Positions 34,269 to 43,034 of a stretch of 64,000 nucleotides of DNA are shown piece by piece. Under the pieces are notes generated by a model, which worked only from the letters and a program-made list of their open reading frames with translations, was not told where the DNA came from and made no database searches. The stretch spans positions 62,001-126,000 of the forward strand of contig JABFRR010000008.1 of the NCBI GenBank assembly GCA_013141065.1. Reading direction: 5' to 3'. The translations under genes and the position numbers were made by a program. Source of the stretch: Bacteriovoracaceae bacterium (GTDB lineage Bacteria; Bdellovibrionota; Bacteriovoracia; Bacteriovoracales; Bacteriovoracaceae). Within the stretch, counting starts at the first letter, position 1. The number at the start of each line of letters is the position of its first letter.

Positions 34269-35366
34269 TTAAAAACCACTAGAAAGAGAGAGGGCAAAAC
34301 GCCGATCTTCTCGACCTCTAAAGCTGCCGGCTGTTGTATCAACTGCATAGGTTGTTAAATCGAACTCTAATTTTTTTGACTTTACTCCTAGACCTGCCGA
34401 ACCAAATCCGTCTCCATAGCCGATCCGCACAAAAAAGACGCGTGCGATATCAAGCTCCATTCCCGCTAAGATTTTTCTGGTAGTAGAAACGTTGGAAAAA
34501 GCCCCCCCTAAATCTTTATAATTGATTTCGAAGTGAAGTCGACTGGCATTAGAAATTTGTGGAGTCACAGAAAATCCAACATCAATACTTTGCTTAATAG
34601 TATCAGGAGCTCCTGCTCCCCTAGCATTTTGAAATTTTTGCGCACTAGAATTATGGAGTGTTGCAGAGAACGTTGGCAAAAAAACTACCGGAATTGTTAA
34701 TTTCACACCTGAGGTGATAAAAAATCCATTACCCTTTTTATACGAGTTATCGATATTCAAAGCGAGTCTAGGATCAACAGAAGTAATGACTTCTTTTCTA
34801 TTAAGAAATAAAACTGACACACCAGCTTTAAATACGCCTCCAAACAATGAAAAATTTAGCGCCCCATATGGCCCGTGGTCTAAGCGATCTGCAATCTCAA
34901 ATCCAGTTGCTGAAGCCCCATCTGTCACAACCGCTCTCGTGCGTTTAGCGAGTAAATAACCAAAGCTTAAATAGCGAGTTGTAAAATTTGGTAGCATGTG
35001 AAAACGTGAGTGAGCGAGAGCTCCAACATTGGTTTTTAAGACATCAAGTGTGCCGGCCAGTGAAAACATTTTTGTGGCATTCGATGCTGCATCGGAAATT
35101 GCTCCACCTGTGCCTGCAGCAAGAAACCCCTTATTCACTTCTAAGTGAAAATTAGATAAATGCAAATGTGGATACCGAACACTTCCAAGCCCTGCAGGAT
35201 TATAAAATGCAGCTGAGGCATCATCCACTTTTGAAATAAACGCATTACCCATCGCTAGAGCTCGCCCGCTTGTTGCAAACTCTGGAAATATCGCATCCTC
35301 AAAATCAATGGCGAATGCATTGGAAACTGTAAGAGAAAATATGAGTGAAAAAAGCCACTTCATCAT
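34269..35366 (-). CDS. outer-membrane FadL/PorV-like protein
   Basis: A 365-residue protein with a signal peptide (MKWLFSLIFSLTVSNAFA). The start of the mature part, GRALAMGNAFISKVDDASAAFYNPAGLG, is the hallmark of the UPF0164/PorV and FadL-type barrels, in which an N-terminal hatch precedes a 14-stranded barrel. Alternating strand patterns and the terminal RRFALSLSSGF strand (final Phe) support outer-membrane insertion. It lies between the BCKDH E1 and leucine dehydrogenase genes but has no functional tie evident. Substrate unknown. Confidence 0.8.
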   Translation of the reverse strand: MMKWLFSLIFSLTVSNAFAIDFEDAIFPEFATSGRALAMGNAFISKVDDASAAFYNPAGLGSVRYPHLHLSNFHLEVNKGFLAAGTGGAISDAASNATKMFSLAGTLDVLKTNVGALAHSRFHMLPNFTTRYLSFGYLLAKRTRAVVTDGASATGFEIADRLDHGPYGALNFSLFGGVFKAGVSVLFLNRKEVITSVDPRLALNIDNSYKKGNGFFITSGVKLTIPVVFLPTFSATLHNSSAQKFQNARGAGAPDTIKQSIDVGFSVTPQISNASRLHFEINYKDLGGAFSNVSTTRKILAGMELDIARVFFVRIGYGDGFGSAGLGVKSKKLEFDLTTYAVDTTAGSFRGREDRRFALSLSSGF

Positions 35367-35431
35367 AAGACTATTTTAGGATTTTTTAGAAGTAAAAGAT
35401 AGGTCGGGAAAGATTGCCAGAATTAGTAGAG

Positions 35432-35470
35432 AAAAATGCACCAGTACTGAAATACATTCCAGTACTGGTG
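35432..35470 (-). terminator. intrinsic terminator of the leucine dehydrogenase gene
   Basis: CACCAGTACTG (35439-35449) pairs with CAGTACTGGTG (35460-35470), an 11-bp stem, and on the minus strand is followed by a T-rich run. It lies nine bases past the leucine dehydrogenase stop. Confidence 0.85.
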
Positions 35471-35478
35471 AAAAAAAA

Positions 35479-36588
35479 TTAGTGACGTGCTTTGCGGCCT
35501 GGAAATCGATGTGCCAGGTTTCCTAGGTATTTACCTCTGATATTTTTAATCGAAGCAATTCTTTGTTCGGCCATTAGATCAGTTGCCTTATAAACAGGAA
35601 TATTTTGCTCATCAGACATTTTGAAAATTTTCAAAGTAGTATCATATATTTTATCGACCATTTTTGTCGCCTTCTCAGCAGACCAGCCCTCAAATTCAAT
35701 TGAAACGTTCATTACACCACCAGCATTAATGAGATAATCTGGAGCATAGAGAATTCCTTTTTCTTTGAGCATGTCACCGTGACGATTTTCTGCAAGCTGG
35801 TTGTTAGCAGCACCACAAATAATTTTAACTTTTAGTCGGTCAATTGTTTGATCATTAACTGTTGCTCCAAGAGCGCACGGAGCATAGATATCTGCTTTAA
35901 CATCATAGATATCATTAAGGCCGACAAATTCTGCATTTGGAACAGCTTCTTTAAATCGTGAGATATTGGCTTCATTCATATCTGTAAAAAGAACTTTTGC
36001 ACCAGCTTCAAAAAGGTGTCTTCCCAAGTGTGTTCCAACCGAACCTGCACCTTGAAGAGCGACGACTTTACCTTTTAGAGATTTATCACCAAAAACTTTT
36101 AAAGCTGAAGCTTCCATTCCGCGATAAACTCCACGAGCAGTCCAAGGCGAAGGATTTCCAGATCCACCATTAATTTCTGCAACTCCAGTTACGTTATTTG
36201 TTTCTGCAAAAATAAATTCCATATCATCAACAGTTGTATTGACGTCTTCAGCAGTGATGTAACGACCATTCAACGACTCTACAAATCGTCCATATGACCT
36301 AAAAAGAGCTTCAGACTTATCTTTCGATGGATCTCCCATTATAACTGCTTTACCGCCACCTAAATTAAGTCCAGAGATAGCATTTTTATAAGTCATCCCT
36401 CGTGATAAACGAAGTGCATCTTCGATGGCCTCATCTATGCTTTTATAGTTCCACATCCTTGTTCCACCTAAAGCCGGGCCCAAAGTAGTATTGTGAATGG
36501 CGACAATGGCTTTTAAGTTGCATGAGGCGTCTGAAAAAAAGACGACTTCTTCGTGTCCCATAGAGTATAATTTTTCGAAGGTAAACAT
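35479..36588 (-). CDS. leucine dehydrogenase (Glu/Leu/Phe/Val dehydrogenase family)
   Basis: A 369-residue NAD-dependent enzyme that deaminates branched-chain amino acids to 2-oxo acids. Signatures are TTLGPALGGTRMW, the catalytic-lysine segment GLNLGGGKAVIMGDPSKDK, the TAEDVNTTVDDMEFI block, and the Rossmann GAGSVGTHLGRHLFEAGAKV. Length suits leucine dehydrogenase. GAGGACC sits before the ATG. It supplies oxo acids for the nearby E1. It is divergent from a ferredoxin gene (gap 36589-36677). Valine dehydrogenase activity is the main alternative. Confidence 0.9.
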   Translation of the reverse strand: MFTFEKLYSMGHEEVVFFSDASCNLKAIVAIHNTTLGPALGGTRMWNYKSIDEAIEDALRLSRGMTYKNAISGLNLGGGKAVIMGDPSKDKSEALFRSYGRFVESLNGRYITAEDVNTTVDDMEFIFAETNNVTGVAEINGGSGNPSPWTARGVYRGMEASALKVFGDKSLKGKVVALQGAGSVGTHLGRHLFEAGAKVLFTDMNEANISRFKEAVPNAEFVGLNDIYDVKADIYAPCALGATVNDQTIDRLKVKIICGAANNQLAENRHGDMLKEKGILYAPDYLINAGGVMNVSIEFEGWSAEKATKMVDKIYDTTLKIFKMSDEQNIPVYKATDLMAEQRIASIKNIRGKYLGNLAHRFPGRKARH

Positions 36589-36677
36589 TTACGGTCCTCA
36601 CTTTAATAATAGTTGGATAAGTTTTGCAGCGTGTTCTACAATTTGAAAGATAATATTCGCTGAAGGATAAAATAAAT

Positions 36678-37007
36678 ATGCCCACCGTGTTAGTTCATTT
36701 AAATTCTTCCAATGAAAAAGAAACTAAACAATCTGCTTTTGAATCAAGAACTTATAAGGTTAATCAAAGTGAGATTCTCTATGACGAGCTCGAGCGGCAG
36801 GCCCTCAGTTTACCTCACGGTTGCCTAGCTGGCTCATGCGGATCTTGCCGGATTCAAGTAATTAAAGGAATTGAAAATTTGTCACCAATGGGAGTGATTG
36901 AAACTGATACAGTGAACTCGATAAAAGATCTTTATCCTGGTAAAGAAGTCAGGCTTTCATGTCGGGCTAAAGTTTTAGGTGATGTGGAGATCACTCCATT
37001 AAAGTAA
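36678..37007 (+). CDS. [2Fe-2S] ferredoxin
   Basis: A 109-residue plant-type ferredoxin. The four cluster cysteines are Cys49, Cys54 and Cys57 (HGCLAGSCGSC) and Cys95 (RLSCRAK), spaced C-x4-C-x2-C then one distant Cys, as in the adrenodoxin/plant group. AAGGAT is located before the ATG. It is a single gene on the plus strand, divergent from leucine dehydrogenase; the redox partner is not evident. Confidence 0.9.
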   Translation: MPTVLVHLNSSNEKETKQSAFESRTYKVNQSEILYDELERQALSLPHGCLAGSCGSCRIQVIKGIENLSPMGVIETDTVNSIKDLYPGKEVRLSCRAKVLGDVEITPLK

Positions 37008-37082
37008 AGGCAGTGCTTAAGTAGTCATTAATTGCTCACTTATTGGAAAAACTATTAAATGATACAATTATTTTAGTTTTAT

Positions 37083-37448
37083 ATGAAAAACTTATTGATA
37101 TTAACTATTTTTACTTTTTCCTTTGATTTACATTCAGCGCAGTCTGAAAAATGCAGTCGTTATCAAATTTTTGGGTATGTAAGAAAAGACACCAAAAGCA
37201 TCATAAAATTAGTCATCAACGAAAACACTAAATCCGAAATTCAATTATCGGTCGCCAGCTCCGCTTTGTCAGCACTTGTAGGCTATCTTGATAATTTTAT
37301 CACTGCCGAAATTATTGCAGATCAATTTGATGGTCATGATGGCGTAGCCTCTAAACCTTCCAATATTAAATTAGCTGTCCCCGATCCATTAATTTTAAAA
37401 AAACGTGCAACATTTGAATTAATAAAAAAAGCAGATTGTCACATATGA
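37083..37448 (+). CDS. small secreted protein upstream of a caspase-like gene
   Basis: A 121-residue protein with a signal peptide (MKNLLILTIFTFSFDLHSA). The mature part has two cysteines near the ends (EKCSRY and DCHI at the C-terminus) and mixed beta/alpha content; it is not recognised. Its stop overlaps the next start (ATGA), so it is translated together with the secreted caspase-fold candidate and may be its partner, activator or inhibitor. That role is a guess from the arrangement. Confidence 0.75.
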   Translation: MKNLLILTIFTFSFDLHSAQSEKCSRYQIFGYVRKDTKSIIKLVINENTKSEIQLSVASSALSALVGYLDNFITAEIIADQFDGHDGVASKPSNIKLAVPDPLILKKRATFELIKKADCHI

Positions 37449-38899
37449 AAAATTTTATTTTAACTTTTCTTATTTTCACATCTACACCTAGCTACTCACT
37501 TGAAGTTGTACTTTTTGGTGGTGGTGGTGAAGGCAAGAAAGAATCAACTATTTTTGATAAAAGCTTAAAAGAACTGGCGAAGAAAAAACAAGAGTTAAAC
37601 TTAAACATTAAATCAGTTTTTAATTCTGGACACTCAGAAACTGAGGCCATTCTTCGTGACGAGTTGCAGGTCAAAAATTCTAGTTTTACATCAGAAAACT
37701 ATGACAAGACCATCCTTGATTTAGTTAATAGTATAAATTCAGGTAAAATTAAAGAAGGCGAAAAACTTTTAATTATCGTTGATACACATGGCGGAGTTAA
37801 AACAAAAAAACATCAAACCCACTCTATTGCGATGTCGGGTTCAAGCTTATCAGACCTTTCAAAGATTGAAGGACCAAATTCTGACTCAATCGATAAATTA
37901 AAAATTTTATCCGACCTCGCACTTTCAAAAGGAATCAAGCTGGGAATAATGGACTTTAGCTGTCATTCTGGAAATACCCTTGCACTAGCTAACCAAAATA
38001 CATGTGTAATCGCGAGTTCAGGTCCTAATCATTTTTCCTACAACGACTTTCCTAATAATTTGTACAAAGAAATGCGACCTGGATTATCCCTGGAAGATGT
38101 TTTTCTAAATACGAAAAAAAAATATACATCGCCTGCTTTTCCCATGATTTCCACAGAAGCCGGATTGAGTTTAAATGAAGAATTATACTCATTGATAAGT
38201 CCCTATTTAAATATCGTCACCCAAGATGGACTAGGCAACAAACTGAAGCCTTATTTGGAAAAAGTTGCAAATCCCTCTGGCGTTTGCCAAAGAGAAAATG
38301 ACTTTCAAATATTATTGAAAAAAATAGAGGCCTTTGTGGAGATTAATGGAAAATTAACTAGCCAATTTTCTGGCGAAAGCGATTTAGTTGAAGCCCTTAA
38401 GGACTACAAAGCTTATCAGGATAAAATGATTTCAGACTTAATAAGTTACAATCACTACAAGCTAGATGAAACAGTTTCTTTTGAATATTTTGAATACACT
38501 AGGAAAAAAGGAATCAGGATAAAGAAAAAACAAGTTGAGAAAGAGAAAATCGGTAATCTCCTTTCATCAAGTTATTTATATAAATTTGTCGCTGATTTTA
38601 AAAAAGACCTCGAACTTGCGCGCAGTAAAAAACCAATTGACCAGCAAGCTATCGATCAATTAGAGTTTGTTACAGAAAAATACGAAGCAGCTGAAGCATT
38701 AAGAAAAAAAATCTTAATAGAAAATCCTGACATTTTTAAAGATTCTGAATTGTATAAAGATTTACCTGCTAAACACGCTGAGATATGGTCAAAAGCCAAA
38801 AAAATTCAAGAACTAGTCAATAAAATATACACTAAAAATTATCAAAGTAAGAAACAAGCCAACTCATCTAACGAAGCCTGTTCAGACTTTATACTTTAG
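37445..38899 (+). CDS. secreted candidate caspase-fold (clan CD-like) cysteine peptidase
   Basis: 484 residues with a signal peptide (MKNFILTFLIFTSTPSYS). The start at 37445 overlaps the preceding stop; a TTG three codons earlier is rejected. The first part has the clan CD pattern: a hydrophobic strand then His-Gly (KLLIIVDTHGG, His115) and, 58 residues later, a second hydrophobic strand then Cys (LGIMDFSCHSG, Cys173). FSCHSG is close to the catalytic Cys region of caspase-fold enzymes. The C-terminal half (about residues 240-484) is helical and charged with no known match. Peptidase activity is inferred from motif arrangement only. A hairpin follows the stop at 38900-38927. Confidence 0.6.
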   Translation: MKNFILTFLIFTSTPSYSLEVVLFGGGGEGKKESTIFDKSLKELAKKKQELNLNIKSVFNSGHSETEAILRDELQVKNSSFTSENYDKTILDLVNSINSGKIKEGEKLLIIVDTHGGVKTKKHQTHSIAMSGSSLSDLSKIEGPNSDSIDKLKILSDLALSKGIKLGIMDFSCHSGNTLALANQNTCVIASSGPNHFSYNDFPNNLYKEMRPGLSLEDVFLNTKKKYTSPAFPMISTEAGLSLNEELYSLISPYLNIVTQDGLGNKLKPYLEKVANPSGVCQRENDFQILLKKIEAFVEINGKLTSQFSGESDLVEALKDYKAYQDKMISDLISYNHYKLDETVSFEYFEYTRKKGIRIKKKQVEKEKIGNLLSSSYLYKFVADFKKDLELARSKKPIDQQAIDQLEFVTEKYEAAEALRKKILIENPDIFKDSELYKDLPAKHAEIWSKAKKIQELVNKIYTKNYQSKKQANSSNEACSDFIL

Positions 38900-38927
38900 A
38901 GGCAAAGAAGCTCTTGCTTCTTTGCCT
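38900..38927 (+). terminator. strong hairpin after the caspase-like gene
   Basis: AGGCAAAGAAGC (38900-38911) pairs perfectly with GCTTCTTTGCCT (38916-38927) with a 4-base loop. There is no T-run after it on either strand, so it may act as a processing or bidirectional barrier between convergent genes rather than a standard terminator. Confidence 0.6.
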
Positions 38928-38942
38928 GATCACTGACCTATA

Positions 38943-39230
38943 CTAAGTCTGAATACTTTTTAAACTTACATGCCGATGAAGATGCTGCGCTCTTTTCTTT
39001 TCTAACTGAACCTTAATGGCCTTAATGGCTTTAGAAAAACTTTTATATAAAAACATGTCTTCTTTTTTCGCAAAGTAAGTACGATACTTTGTTTGCAACC
39101 TTATGTGAGTACTAAAGTGCCCGACGGGATCCTCTTTCACATCAATTTCTAGTTGTGAATTCTTTGGGGCGAACTTCTCAATTTCCAAAGTTGCATCATT
39201 GATCATGTCACTTGCGTAAGTCTTATTCAT
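38943..39230 (-). CDS. HPF/RaiA-like small protein
   Basis: A 95-residue basic protein. The order of elements (an N-terminal helix, an EIDVKEDP strand, THIRLQTKYRTYFA strand, then KKEDMFLYKSFSKAIKAIK and QLEKKRAQ helix) follows the beta-alpha-beta-beta-beta-alpha pattern of ribosome-hibernation factors such as RaiA/HPF, which bind the 30S subunit in resting cells. The sequence match is weak by eye, so the assignment is tentative. It is convergent with the caspase-like gene and has no operon partner. Confidence 0.5.
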   Translation of the reverse strand: MNKTYASDMINDATLEIEKFAPKNSQLEIDVKEDPVGHFSTHIRLQTKYRTYFAKKEDMFLYKSFSKAIKAIKVQLEKKRAQHLHRHVSLKSIQT

Positions 39231-39331
39231 TTGTCATCCTCCATGGTTTGACTAAACTTAGATAAAAAAAGAATTTTTATCTGATAGTTAAAGCTTACTC
39301 TCCTCAAGTATGAATAAAAATGTCATAAAAT

Positions 39332-40306
39332 CTAGGTAGTAATTCGCTTTTTTCGACGAATCAGGACGTTAATTTCATCAGCTGAGTCAACGGCAGTGTC
39401 CCAAGCAGTATAAATTTGTTTTTTTGTGCTGGCCCTTAAGTCACCTGCAATATAGAGACCTTGAATTGATGATTGACCTTTATTGTCGGTGACAACAAAA
39501 CCTCTTTGATCAAGATTGGCGTTCACCATTTTAGCTAAGTCATTATAGACAATCATCCCAAGAGCAATAAAAATATAATCTGCTTCTACTCTTGAACTCT
39601 GACAAATAAGGGCTTCAAGTTTATTATTTTTAGGCTCGCCAACAAGTTCAGTAATGGCCTTTGTTTCAATTTTAAAATTATATTTTTGAATCAGTGCTTT
39701 AATTTCATCATCAAAATCTGGCTCTTTGCCGTTAGTTACAATCGTCACTTCGGGACATTGGTATCTTTCAAACAACATCACCGCAATCCAGGCTGCACTT
39801 GTATTATGACCTATCACTGCAATTTTTTTATTGAGGACATGATGACCATCACAACGTAGGCAATAGTCCGCTAATTGGACATTGGCATAAGGATAGATTG
39901 GTTCTATAGATCCTAGGATCTCTGGCTGAACATCCATAACTCCTGTGCATAAAATTACAAAGCGAGCTCGGTAAGTTTCATTTTTATTATCAGTTAATAC
40001 AAAAAGACCCTCTTCGTTTTTTGAGAGATATGTTATTCCGGTATTTTTTTTCCAAATAAATTTTTCTTTAAAAGGGCCATTGGAAAGCCAATCAAGTGAC
40101 TCTTTATTAGGTTCTTCAATGCCTTTTTTATAATCAAGATGCGCTGGCATATTCTCAACTTTAGTAACCCAAAACGCTCGAGATTTTTTCTTATCCTTAG
40201 AAGATCCTGGAAAAAAAAGACATTCGTCATTATTTAAAACAACTCTCAACGCCGCCATTGTCCCAGCGGAGCCCCCACCAATAACTGCGACATCATAAAT
40301 TTTCAT
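39332..40306 (-). CDS. thioredoxin reductase-like FAD/NAD(P)-dependent oxidoreductase
   Basis: A 324-residue flavoprotein. The N-terminal FAD motif is IGGGSAGTMAALRV; the second nucleotide motif includes KIAVIGHNTSAAWIAV; and the C-terminal FAD block is GLYIAGDLRASTKKQIYTAWDTAVDSA. A C-x-x-C pair, Cys149-Leu-Arg-Cys152 followed by DGH, lies where thioredoxin reductase has its redox-active CATCDG, so a disulphide-reducing function is plausible. Its first part is unusual: the segment after the FAD motif lacks the usual reductase pattern. It lies next to the CNNM gene with 10 bases between, so they may be co-transcribed. Substrate unknown. Confidence 0.75.
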   Translation of the reverse strand: MKIYDVAVIGGGSAGTMAALRVVLNNDECLFFPGSSKDKKKSRAFWVTKVENMPAHLDYKKGIEEPNKESLDWLSNGPFKEKFIWKKNTGITYLSKNEEGLFVLTDNKNETYRARFVILCTGVMDVQPEILGSIEPIYPYANVQLADYCLRCDGHHVLNKKIAVIGHNTSAAWIAVMLFERYQCPEVTIVTNGKEPDFDDEIKALIQKYNFKIETKAITELVGEPKNNKLEALICQSSRVEADYIFIALGMIVYNDLAKMVNANLDQRGFVVTDNKGQSSIQGLYIAGDLRASTKKQIYTAWDTAVDSADEINVLIRRKKRITT

Positions 40307-40316
40307 TGAATTTAGC

Positions 40317-41684
40317 CTATTCTTTTTCGTGTAAAATATTTGAAGCTTCTATATCATTTTTTTCAACAAGTTCGGCGTGTTCTTTTTTAGAGAAAATATG
40401 CTTTTCACCACCGACATCTTTAATTCGCACTTGTTTAATAACAGAATCTTCAACCACTTCTAATTCAAATGATAATCCTTCCCAAACAATCATTTGCTCT
40501 TGTTCCGGAAATGTATTTCCTAGCATATCTAGTAAAAATCCTGCCAGCGTAGAATAATTATCATTCAAAGGAATTTTAATATCATAATCGTTATAAACTT
40601 CTCTAAGTGAAATATCCCCATCTACGACGATACCATCTTCGAGATTGGCTTCTTCAAAGCCTTTTTCGATTTCTTCCACATCATCATGCTCATCATGAAT
40701 TTCTCCGAAAATTTCTTCAATAATATCTTCGAGAGTCACAATGCCTACCACAGTTCCATTTTCATCTTTAACAAGCGCCAAATGAACTTTTTTACGGTTC
40801 ATATGATCAAAAACTGATTGGATCTTCATGTGTTCATAAACAAAGAATGGTGGTTTTAAGAGTTTCGTGAGTTGAAATTTTTTCTTTTCTTCGTCTGTGA
40901 CGAAAGCTAAGTCTTTCACATGAAGAAAACCAACAATATTTTCCAATTCACCGTCACAAACTGGATAGCGCGAGTTCCCTGTCTCTCTGGCATAATTCAT
41001 CATTTCATTAAAACCCCAATCAACTTGACCGTAATTGACTCTCACGCGAGAAATCATAATGTCTTTAACCTTTATCATTGGGAATTCAAGAATAGACGAA
41101 AGAAGATCAATTTGTTTTGAATCCATTGTTCGTTCTTTTTCTGCTTTTGAAATCATAAATTCAATATCATCTCGTGTAACCATTCGACCTGTCACTTCTG
41201 CACTATCACCCAATATCGTGCCAATGAACCAAACAACTGATTTAACAATTGGGTAAAGAAGATAAAAAAGTACTTGCAGCATACGAATGACAATAACTGC
41301 AAATCTTTCAGCATGATTTCGCGCGAAAGTTTTGGGGATAATTTCACCGAATAAAATTGTTATCACAGTCGTCATACCGAGCGCCACGCCGATAGTTGTG
41401 CTTCCGGTGAGTTTAGAGGCAATGCTGGTGGTGATTGCGCCCGCTAAAATATTAGCGACGTTGTTACCGATAAGTATTGTTGTAAGCAGTTCTGATGGAC
41501 GAAGGATCATGAAGGCCATCGCCTTGCCCTTAGTTCCTCCTTCTTCAATAAGTTGGCGAGCTCGGTCTACCCCAATCGATAAAAGGGCGGCTTCAGCACC
41601 TGAAAAGAAGGCTGAAGAAACAAAGCAGAGTAATAAAGTGAAAATGTCTGTAGAAAAAAGCAGCGATTCAAGCGGGGGTTCGAT
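40317..41684 (-). CDS. CNNM/CBS-domain membrane protein (CorC/HlyC-like), apparent AUC start
   Basis: A full-length family member needs residues upstream of the first ATG at 41519. In frame upstream, the sequence reads SSAFFSGAEAALLSIGVDRARQLIEEGG, the conserved start of the CNNM domain, so translation must begin further up. No ATG, GTG or TTG occurs there, but an ATC at 41684 has AGGA seven bases before it; the only other near-start codons in frame are an ATT and a CTG without a site. From there 455 residues give CNNM (about residues 10-185), two CBS domains (IMISRVRV and VYEHMKIQSVFDHMN parts) and the CorC_HlyC transporter-associated C-terminal domain. The family may move Mg2+ or Co2+. Start loss (ATG to ATC) or a true AUC start are both possible. 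Confidence 0.75.
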   Translation of the reverse strand: MEPPLESLLFSTDIFTLLLCFVSSAFFSGAEAALLSIGVDRARQLIEEGGTKGKAMAFMILRPSELLTTILIGNNVANILAGAITTSIASKLTGSTTIGVALGMTTVITILFGEIIPKTFARNHAERFAVIVIRMLQVLFYLLYPIVKSVVWFIGTILGDSAEVTGRMVTRDDIEFMISKAEKERTMDSKQIDLLSSILEFPMIKVKDIMISRVRVNYGQVDWGFNEMMNYARETGNSRYPVCDGELENIVGFLHVKDLAFVTDEEKKKFQLTKLLKPPFFVYEHMKIQSVFDHMNRKKVHLALVKDENGTVVGIVTLEDIIEEIFGEIHDEHDDVEEIEKGFEEANLEDGIVVDGDISLREVYNDYDIKIPLNDNYSTLAGFLLDMLGNTFPEQEQMIVWEGLSFELEVVEDSVIKQVRIKDVGGEKHIFSKKEHAELVEKNDIEASNILHEKE

Positions 41685-41778
41685 GAATAGGTCCTGGTTT
41701 TAGTTAATAAAATTTAAGTACTAAGGTATCCAATGATTATACTTTAATAATGGGATTTAGTCCAACAGACCCAAGATT

Positions 41779-42258
41779 TCAATGATCTAGGGGCTTACCT
41801 TGAAAGTCATGATTTGAATAAACAATACGGTCATTCATTTCGTGATTAAACCCCTGAATTTCTTGGATATTGCTAACCTCTCGAAAGACTGTCTGACACT
41901 TATAGCAAATGGCAATAAGCTTAAGTCGTCTAAAGAGAATGAAGTCCAAGAGGTAAAGAAAAACAAAAGTACTTAAGTACCATAGTGGGTTAATTCCGAA
42001 CCACAAAAGCACCGTTGAAATAATGGCAGCCAAAACAAATAACATGACTCCAAGCTTTCGATTAAAATCTTTTTGCGAGTAAAAATCTTTGCGCTCGCAA
42101 CTTGGACAGTCATGAAGATTTCCTTCTTCATGTTCTTTATTGAATTTTACAACTTGTTCCACTTGGCAAACATCGCACGCGATTTTGTGGGCATCAACTG
42201 ACGGATAAACATGAATGCCGGATCCGCAGTTTTTACAAGTAAATTGCACTGTCATCAT
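41779..42258 (-). CDS. membrane protein with zinc-ribbon CxxC pairs
   Basis: A 159-residue protein. Four CxxC pairs are visible (CKNCG, CDVC, CPSC, and CYKC late), enough for two zinc ribbons, with two membrane helices between them (LGVMLFVLAAIISTVLLWFG and LWYLSTFVFLYLLDFILF). The arrangement resembles small zinc-ribbon membrane proteins of unknown role. It overlaps the end of the membrane-protein gene upstream by four bases (ATGA), so the two form a unit. Confidence 0.7.
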   Translation of the reverse strand: MMTVQFTCKNCGSGIHVYPSVDAHKIACDVCQVEQVVKFNKEHEEGNLHDCPSCERKDFYSQKDFNRKLGVMLFVLAAIISTVLLWFGINPLWYLSTFVFLYLLDFILFRRLKLIAICYKCQTVFREVSNIQEIQGFNHEMNDRIVYSNHDFQGKPLDH

Positions 42259-43034
42259 ATAAATAATCCATAATTTAAAAACATGTAAATTGAAACAAGT
42301 TCACCGATAAAAACGAAAAAAGTCATCGCATATAAAATTCCGGTCGAACTTTGAATCGATCTAAGTTGAAGTAGTTTCCAGTTAAAAAAACTCATACCCA
42401 AAATAACTAAATATCCAAATGAAACTCTCATTAGAAGCAACATCCAATTAAAAGCGTAACCAGCTCCTAGTTGAGTTTGTTCTTCAAAAAAACCATAGTT
42501 TTGAAAAAGTGAATAGGAACTCCATGTTATTTTTATGATTAAAATAATCCACATCACAATTGCGGCTATCTTCAAAGGGTGAGCAGAGAGTTTCGGCACA
42601 ACTAAATACCAATGACCTAAAAGCATAGAATAAGTGATGATTCCCAAGAAAAGCCCGGCTGAAATAAAAAAGAGTGAATGGAGTAATTGAAAATTTACCA
42701 GAGAACATACGAGATAAAGAAATACTCCACAGAGAAATAAATAAAGTGCATACATTAATTTTGATTTCTCATCTTGGTGAAAGACACTCACAAGAATTAA
42801 TCCCAAAAGGGCAAAAAGCTTAAGTCCAAAAATATTATTGAACATCCCACTTGGAGATAAGGCACCAATCACCATTGAAATAACTAAAGCGCCGATAGAA
42901 GTATTGGTCAAGAGTTTAATCAATCCCGCACCAGTAAGTTTGGAATTAGCAATTACTGAAAATAAGACGAGAGACCAGGCCACTGAAAGAAGAAAAAAAT
43001 CTGAAATAGTTTTTATAAAATCTACGGTTGCCAT
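42255..43034 (-). CDS. integral membrane protein of unknown function
   Basis: A 259-residue protein that is mostly hydrophobic, with about seven or eight membrane helices (for example FFLLSVAWSLVLFSVIANSK, LFALLGLILVSVFH, MYALYLFLCGVFLYLVCSLV). No known domain is recognised. It starts within the last bases of the NUDIX gene (13-base overlap) and overlaps the zinc-ribbon gene by four bases, so NUDIX, this gene and the zinc-ribbon gene form one operon. Confidence 0.65.
   Translation of the reverse strand: MATVDFIKTISDFFLLSVAWSLVLFSVIANSKLTGAGLIKLLTNTSIGALVISMVIGALSPSGMFNNIFGLKLFALLGLILVSVFHQDEKSKLMYALYLFLCGVFLYLVCSLVNFQLLHSLFFISAGLFLGIITYSMLLGHWYLVVPKLSAHPLKIAAIVMWIILIIKITWSSYSLFQNYGFFEEQTQLGAGYAFNWMLLLMRVSFGYLVILGMSFFNWKLLQLRSIQSSTGILYAMTFFVFIGELVSIYMFLNYGLFI

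Noticed and set aside
41332..41703. Open plus-strand frame of 123 codons
   Set aside because: It is the antisense shadow of the CNNM domain coding region, which has clear family motifs on the minus strand.
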